Source: Bacillus sp. RAR_GA_16
GTDB taxonomy: Bacteria > Bacillota > Bacilli > Bacillales > Guptibacillaceae
Length of the DNA stretch: 64,000 nt
Reading direction: 5' to 3'
Assembly: GCF_020165985.1 (NCBI RefSeq)
Contig: NZ_JAIUKZ010000018.1
Coordinates: forward strand, 434,001-498,000
Position 1 is the first letter of the stretch. Each line of letters opens with the position of its first letter. Of the stretch, positions 62,076 through 64,000 are shown in pieces. The notes below the pieces were generated by a model. The model ran no database searches and was not told where the DNA came from. It was given only the letters and a program-made list of their open reading frames with translations. A program made the translations under genes and the position numbers.

Positions 62076-62161
62076 CCTCTCTCCCTCCCTCTTGTTCAAT
62101 GGTATCTACTATTCATTATTGTATAGACGCTATTTCCTGAAACAATATATGACTAATCAAA

Positions 62162-62191
62162 TTTTATATGAGAAGTTTCTAAAACAGTGTT
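62162..62191 (-). promoter_or_regulatory. Possible sigma-K promoter of the collagen-like operon
   Basis: On the minus strand AACA (-35 class mACm) is followed after 17 bases by CATATAAAA, one mismatch from the sigma-K -10 CATAnnnTA. It would leave an 85-base leader. A sigma-A-like TTGTTT-16-TACAAT closer to the gene is an alternative. Confidence 0.3.
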
Positions 62192-62319
62192 TCAGTTTTC
62201 ATTGATTATTGACATAGATTCCATTGATCTTTCTTATCAAACTACTTCATCTGTTCAATATGTAGGCGCAAATCGAATAAGCTTACAGCTAGCTAATGAA
62301 ACATAAATTTAACCACATA

Positions 62320-62344
62320 AAAAGAGCAGATATATCTGCTCTTA
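62320..62344 (-). terminator. Terminator after the 88-residue protein gene
   Basis: AAGAGCAGA pairs with TCTGCTCTT around TATA and T-runs follow on the minus strand. Confidence 0.8.
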
Positions 62345-62608
62345 AAACCAGGAAAACCCTTGCCCTTTATCCTCTTCTTTATATCTGTCTTCATTATTTT
62401 CTGTTTCATCATTTTTTCGATGATTAAAAAATCCCCATGGGTCTCTTCTTTCTTCTCTTTTTTCTTCTCTTCTCTCTTCTCTTCTTTCTTCCCTATGCTT
62501 TTCCTCTTTATGATGATGCTCTCTTTCATCCTGAATGATCACTTCATTTGCTTTTACAATTAACTTATTTACATGGATAACTTGTGGCTTTCTTTTCTTT
62601 TCTGACAT
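62342..62608 (-). CDS. Highly charged 88-residue protein with Arg/Glu repeat
   Basis: Starts at ATG 62608 behind GGGAGGG. A short beta-like head, RKPQVIHVNKLIVKANEVII, is followed by a His/Lys/Glu stretch and the repeat REERREERREEKREERR, then DPWGFFNHRK and an acidic tail ending GFSWF. The charge pattern and aromatic ends are like spore coat or crust proteins. It sits between the coiled-coil and N-cap genes and has a sigma-K-like promoter. No named family comes to mind. Confidence 0.7.
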   Translation of the reverse strand: MSEKKRKPQVIHVNKLIVKANEVIIQDEREHHHKEEKHREERREERREEKREERRDPWGFFNHRKNDETENNEDRYKEEDKGQGFSWF

Positions 62609-62641
62609 TTGATGCCCTCCCTTTTTACTCCTAGTACGTAG

Positions 62642-62670
62642 TATCCTATGCACCCTTTGCAAATTAGGTT
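62642..62670 (-). promoter_or_regulatory. Sigma-K-like promoter of the 88-residue protein gene
   Basis: GCATAGGATA contains a perfect CATAnnnTA -10 (62642-62650 on the minus strand); AACC lies 16 bases further upstream (62667-62670) as a -35 of the mACm type. The start codon is about 34 bases downstream. This suggests expression in the mother cell late in sporulation. Confidence 0.55.
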
Positions 62671-62682
62671 TGGGCATCCCTT

Positions 62683-63594
62683 TTAATAGCTAACTGCAAT
62701 TTGATTTGAAACTTTAATCCGATAGTTATCCTGCTGAAAGTAAACAAATCCTTCTATGTTAATGGACTCTTTAAATTCTGATTTAATAGGAATTTGAAAA
62801 CTGTCAATGGCAATCTGTTCACCCGGCAAAAGAGTTACTGGATGTAAAGGGGCTACCCAAATCTCTCCACTTTCTTTTGCCTTCTCCAACCAATCGTGTT
62901 CAGTAAAGACCCACTGTGTTTGCTCACTATTTGATTTTGAGCGCATCTCTGCTTCATCAATAGGAAAAATCTTTCCTTTTAAAACAGCGATGTTAGGTGG
63001 ATTGAATCGGAAACAAATAATAGGATTATGCAGCTTTCTCGTTCCGCAATTCTCAATTTGTAAAGCACCTCGAATAATGAAGGAGTTTTCCCCATTTAAA
63101 ATAACGGAAGTATTAAAATAGGCTACTGCATAAGATTCATCTACATCGGTTGTCTCCGGATCTTCATCTGTTTCGTTCGGTTTAGTTAAGAATTTTGCTC
63201 TTTTTTCCAGGTTTTTTATTTTTCCTTGCAAATGATTAATCAGTTTATCCTTTTCATTAATATCAATCTGCATCTCTGCTAAAAGTGTTTCATACCCCTT
63301 AATCTTATTAACATAACTTTTAATGCTTTCTTGGACGGCACTCTTTTTTTCGATCTCGACAACCTTAGCCACATTTTCTTTTGTCTTCCTCTCAATCTCC
63401 TCCTGCAATTGCTCCAATTCATTTTTTAATTTCATTCGCTCTTGATCACTTTCTTCTAATGAAGCTAATTTAGCCTTTAAGGCGTTAACCTGATCATGAG
63501 CGAATATCAGTTCTTTTTCGAGCTCTAGTGACTTCTCCTGAAAATACTTCGTTCTGGTAACGAGTCGAGAATAACTTAGCTTTTCTCCTTGCAT
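62683..63594 (-). CDS. Coiled-coil protein with C-terminal beta domain
   Basis: A 303-residue protein. Residues 1-133 form a long coiled coil (KELIFAHDQVNALKAKLASL, then KNELEQLQEEIERKTKEN). An acidic linker NETDEDPETTDVDES follows, and residues about 150-303 look all-beta (FIIRGALQIENCGTRKLHNPIICFRFNPP, VTLLPGEQIAID, NIEGFVYF). No signal or membrane segment. Start ATG behind GGGGGAG. It may be a structural link in the same surface layer; that rests on context only. Confidence 0.75.
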   Translation of the reverse strand: MQGEKLSYSRLVTRTKYFQEKSLELEKELIFAHDQVNALKAKLASLEESDQERMKLKNELEQLQEEIERKTKENVAKVVEIEKKSAVQESIKSYVNKIKGYETLLAEMQIDINEKDKLINHLQGKIKNLEKRAKFLTKPNETDEDPETTDVDESYAVAYFNTSVILNGENSFIIRGALQIENCGTRKLHNPIICFRFNPPNIAVLKGKIFPIDEAEMRSKSNSEQTQWVFTEHDWLEKAKESGEIWVAPLHPVTLLPGEQIAIDSFQIPIKSEFKESINIEGFVYFQQDNYRIKVSNQIAVSY

Positions 63595-63661
63595 ACAGTT
63601 CTCCCCCTCGCAAACAAACTTCCACTATTCTATATGTATGAAAGAAAACCCTATTCATAAC

Positions 63662-63692
63662 AAAAAAGTGCAGGAAATGATCTCCTGCACTT
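63662..63692 (-). terminator. Terminator of the partial gene at the right edge
   Basis: AAGTGCAGGAGA pairs with TTTCCTGCACTT imperfectly and T-runs follow on the minus strand. Confidence 0.8.
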
Positions 63693-63697
63693 CGATA

Positions 63698-64000
63698 TTA
63701 TGACTGCTTTTTAAACTTGACATCATCAAAATTAATACAGTCTTCAATTTCCAATGCGCCTTCATGAACGTCTACTGTTCCAGTATTAAATACTGTTTTT
63801 CCGCGACGGTTAATGAGATGCATTTCAAACGCTTGATCATGGCCATCTCCGACAACAGCTAGTTTGAAATCAAGTAACTTACCTGAGTCAGTCACTCCTG
63901 CACCTTCAACAACAAACTTTAGCCCACCTTCACATTCTTTACAGTGCAATGTGTCCTGTTCAAAACGTGTAGCTGTAAAGGTAAAGTCGTGTCCTCCATC
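63698..64000 (-). CDS. Partial conserved hypothetical protein (cut by the window edge)
   Basis: The frame is open to base 64000, so the start is outside. About 100 residues are seen: GGHDFTFTATRFEQDTLHCK leads into a CKEC pair, then a beta-rich part with HLINRRGKTVFNTGTVDVH and EIEDCINFDDVKFKKQS at the stop. The CxxC and the opening suggest a small metal-binding beta protein. I do not recognise the family. Confidence 0.6.
   Translation of the reverse strand, partial: DGGHDFTFTATRFEQDTLHCKECEGGLKFVVEGAGVTDSGKLLDFKLAVVGDGHDQAFEMHLINRRGKTVFNTGTVDVHEGALEIEDCINFDDVKFKKQS

Overview
This window comes from a spore-forming, low-GC Firmicute of the family Bacillaceae. Gene order follows the Bacillus subtilis ylaF-ylaM, ykzI/yktA/yktB, SR1-pdh-ykyA-def, rpoY-rnjA, yknUV, ykuL-ykuU and yjcF-yjcH neighbourhoods. 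Strong G-rich Shine-Dalgarno sites, frequent TTG/GTG starts and many hairpin-plus-T-run terminators fit this. I cannot fix the genus from sequence alone.

Layout. Bases 1-9.5 kb: glutaminase, YlaL, YlaK (PIN-PhoH), YlaJ (frameshifted), YlaI, YlaH, TypA, YlaF, then a GNAT acetyltransferase, SuhB and YkzI. 9.8-17.2 kb: YktB, YktA, a flavin oxidoreductase, the decarboxylase SpeA, a 37-residue SR1P peptide gene with a CcpN-type promoter, a lipoprotein deacetylase and a BCCT transporter. 17.3-23.4 kb: the pdhABCD operon (pdhA and pdhD frameshifted) and ykyA. 23.8-29.1 kb: def, a HAD phosphatase, a DMT transporter, rpoY-rnjA and ktrC. 29.2-35.4 kb: a bd-type oxidase (subunit II frameshifted) behind a perfect Rex operator, and a heterodimeric ABC exporter. 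35.6-46.3 kb: peroxiredoxin, MscS channel, ChaB-like protein, the dapH-dapL acetyl-diaminopimelate pair, CcpC, a TauE-type exporter, an MFS pump, CbpB, an SDR and CorA. 46.4-54.5 kb: a three-PAS histidine kinase, a VanW protein, tRNA-Val(GAC), a PgpA-like protein, yjcHGF and a DUF421 protein.

54.5-64 kb is accessory. It is a minus-strand cluster for what looks like a glycosylated collagen-like surface filament. A 1084-residue protein carries an N-terminal cap, 187 uninterrupted Gly-X-Thr-type triplets and a 400-residue C-terminal domain. It is flanked by a stand-alone copy of its N-cap and a stand-alone copy of its C-terminal domain. Beside it lie a three-module glycosyltransferase, a coiled-coil protein and a highly charged 88-residue protein preceded by a sigma-K-like promoter. 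I infer a spore-surface (exosporium-like) system; the split-cap arrangement is the most novel feature of the window.

A second striking signal is technical or mutational. Five genes (ylaJ, pdhD, pdhA, the oxidase subunit II gene and the glycosyltransferase gene) each carry a +1 disruption. In every case the repaired reading requires GATC where the sequence has GAATC or GATTC. This points to a common cause, most simply miscalled bases at methylated GATC sites, so these genes are probably intact in the organism.
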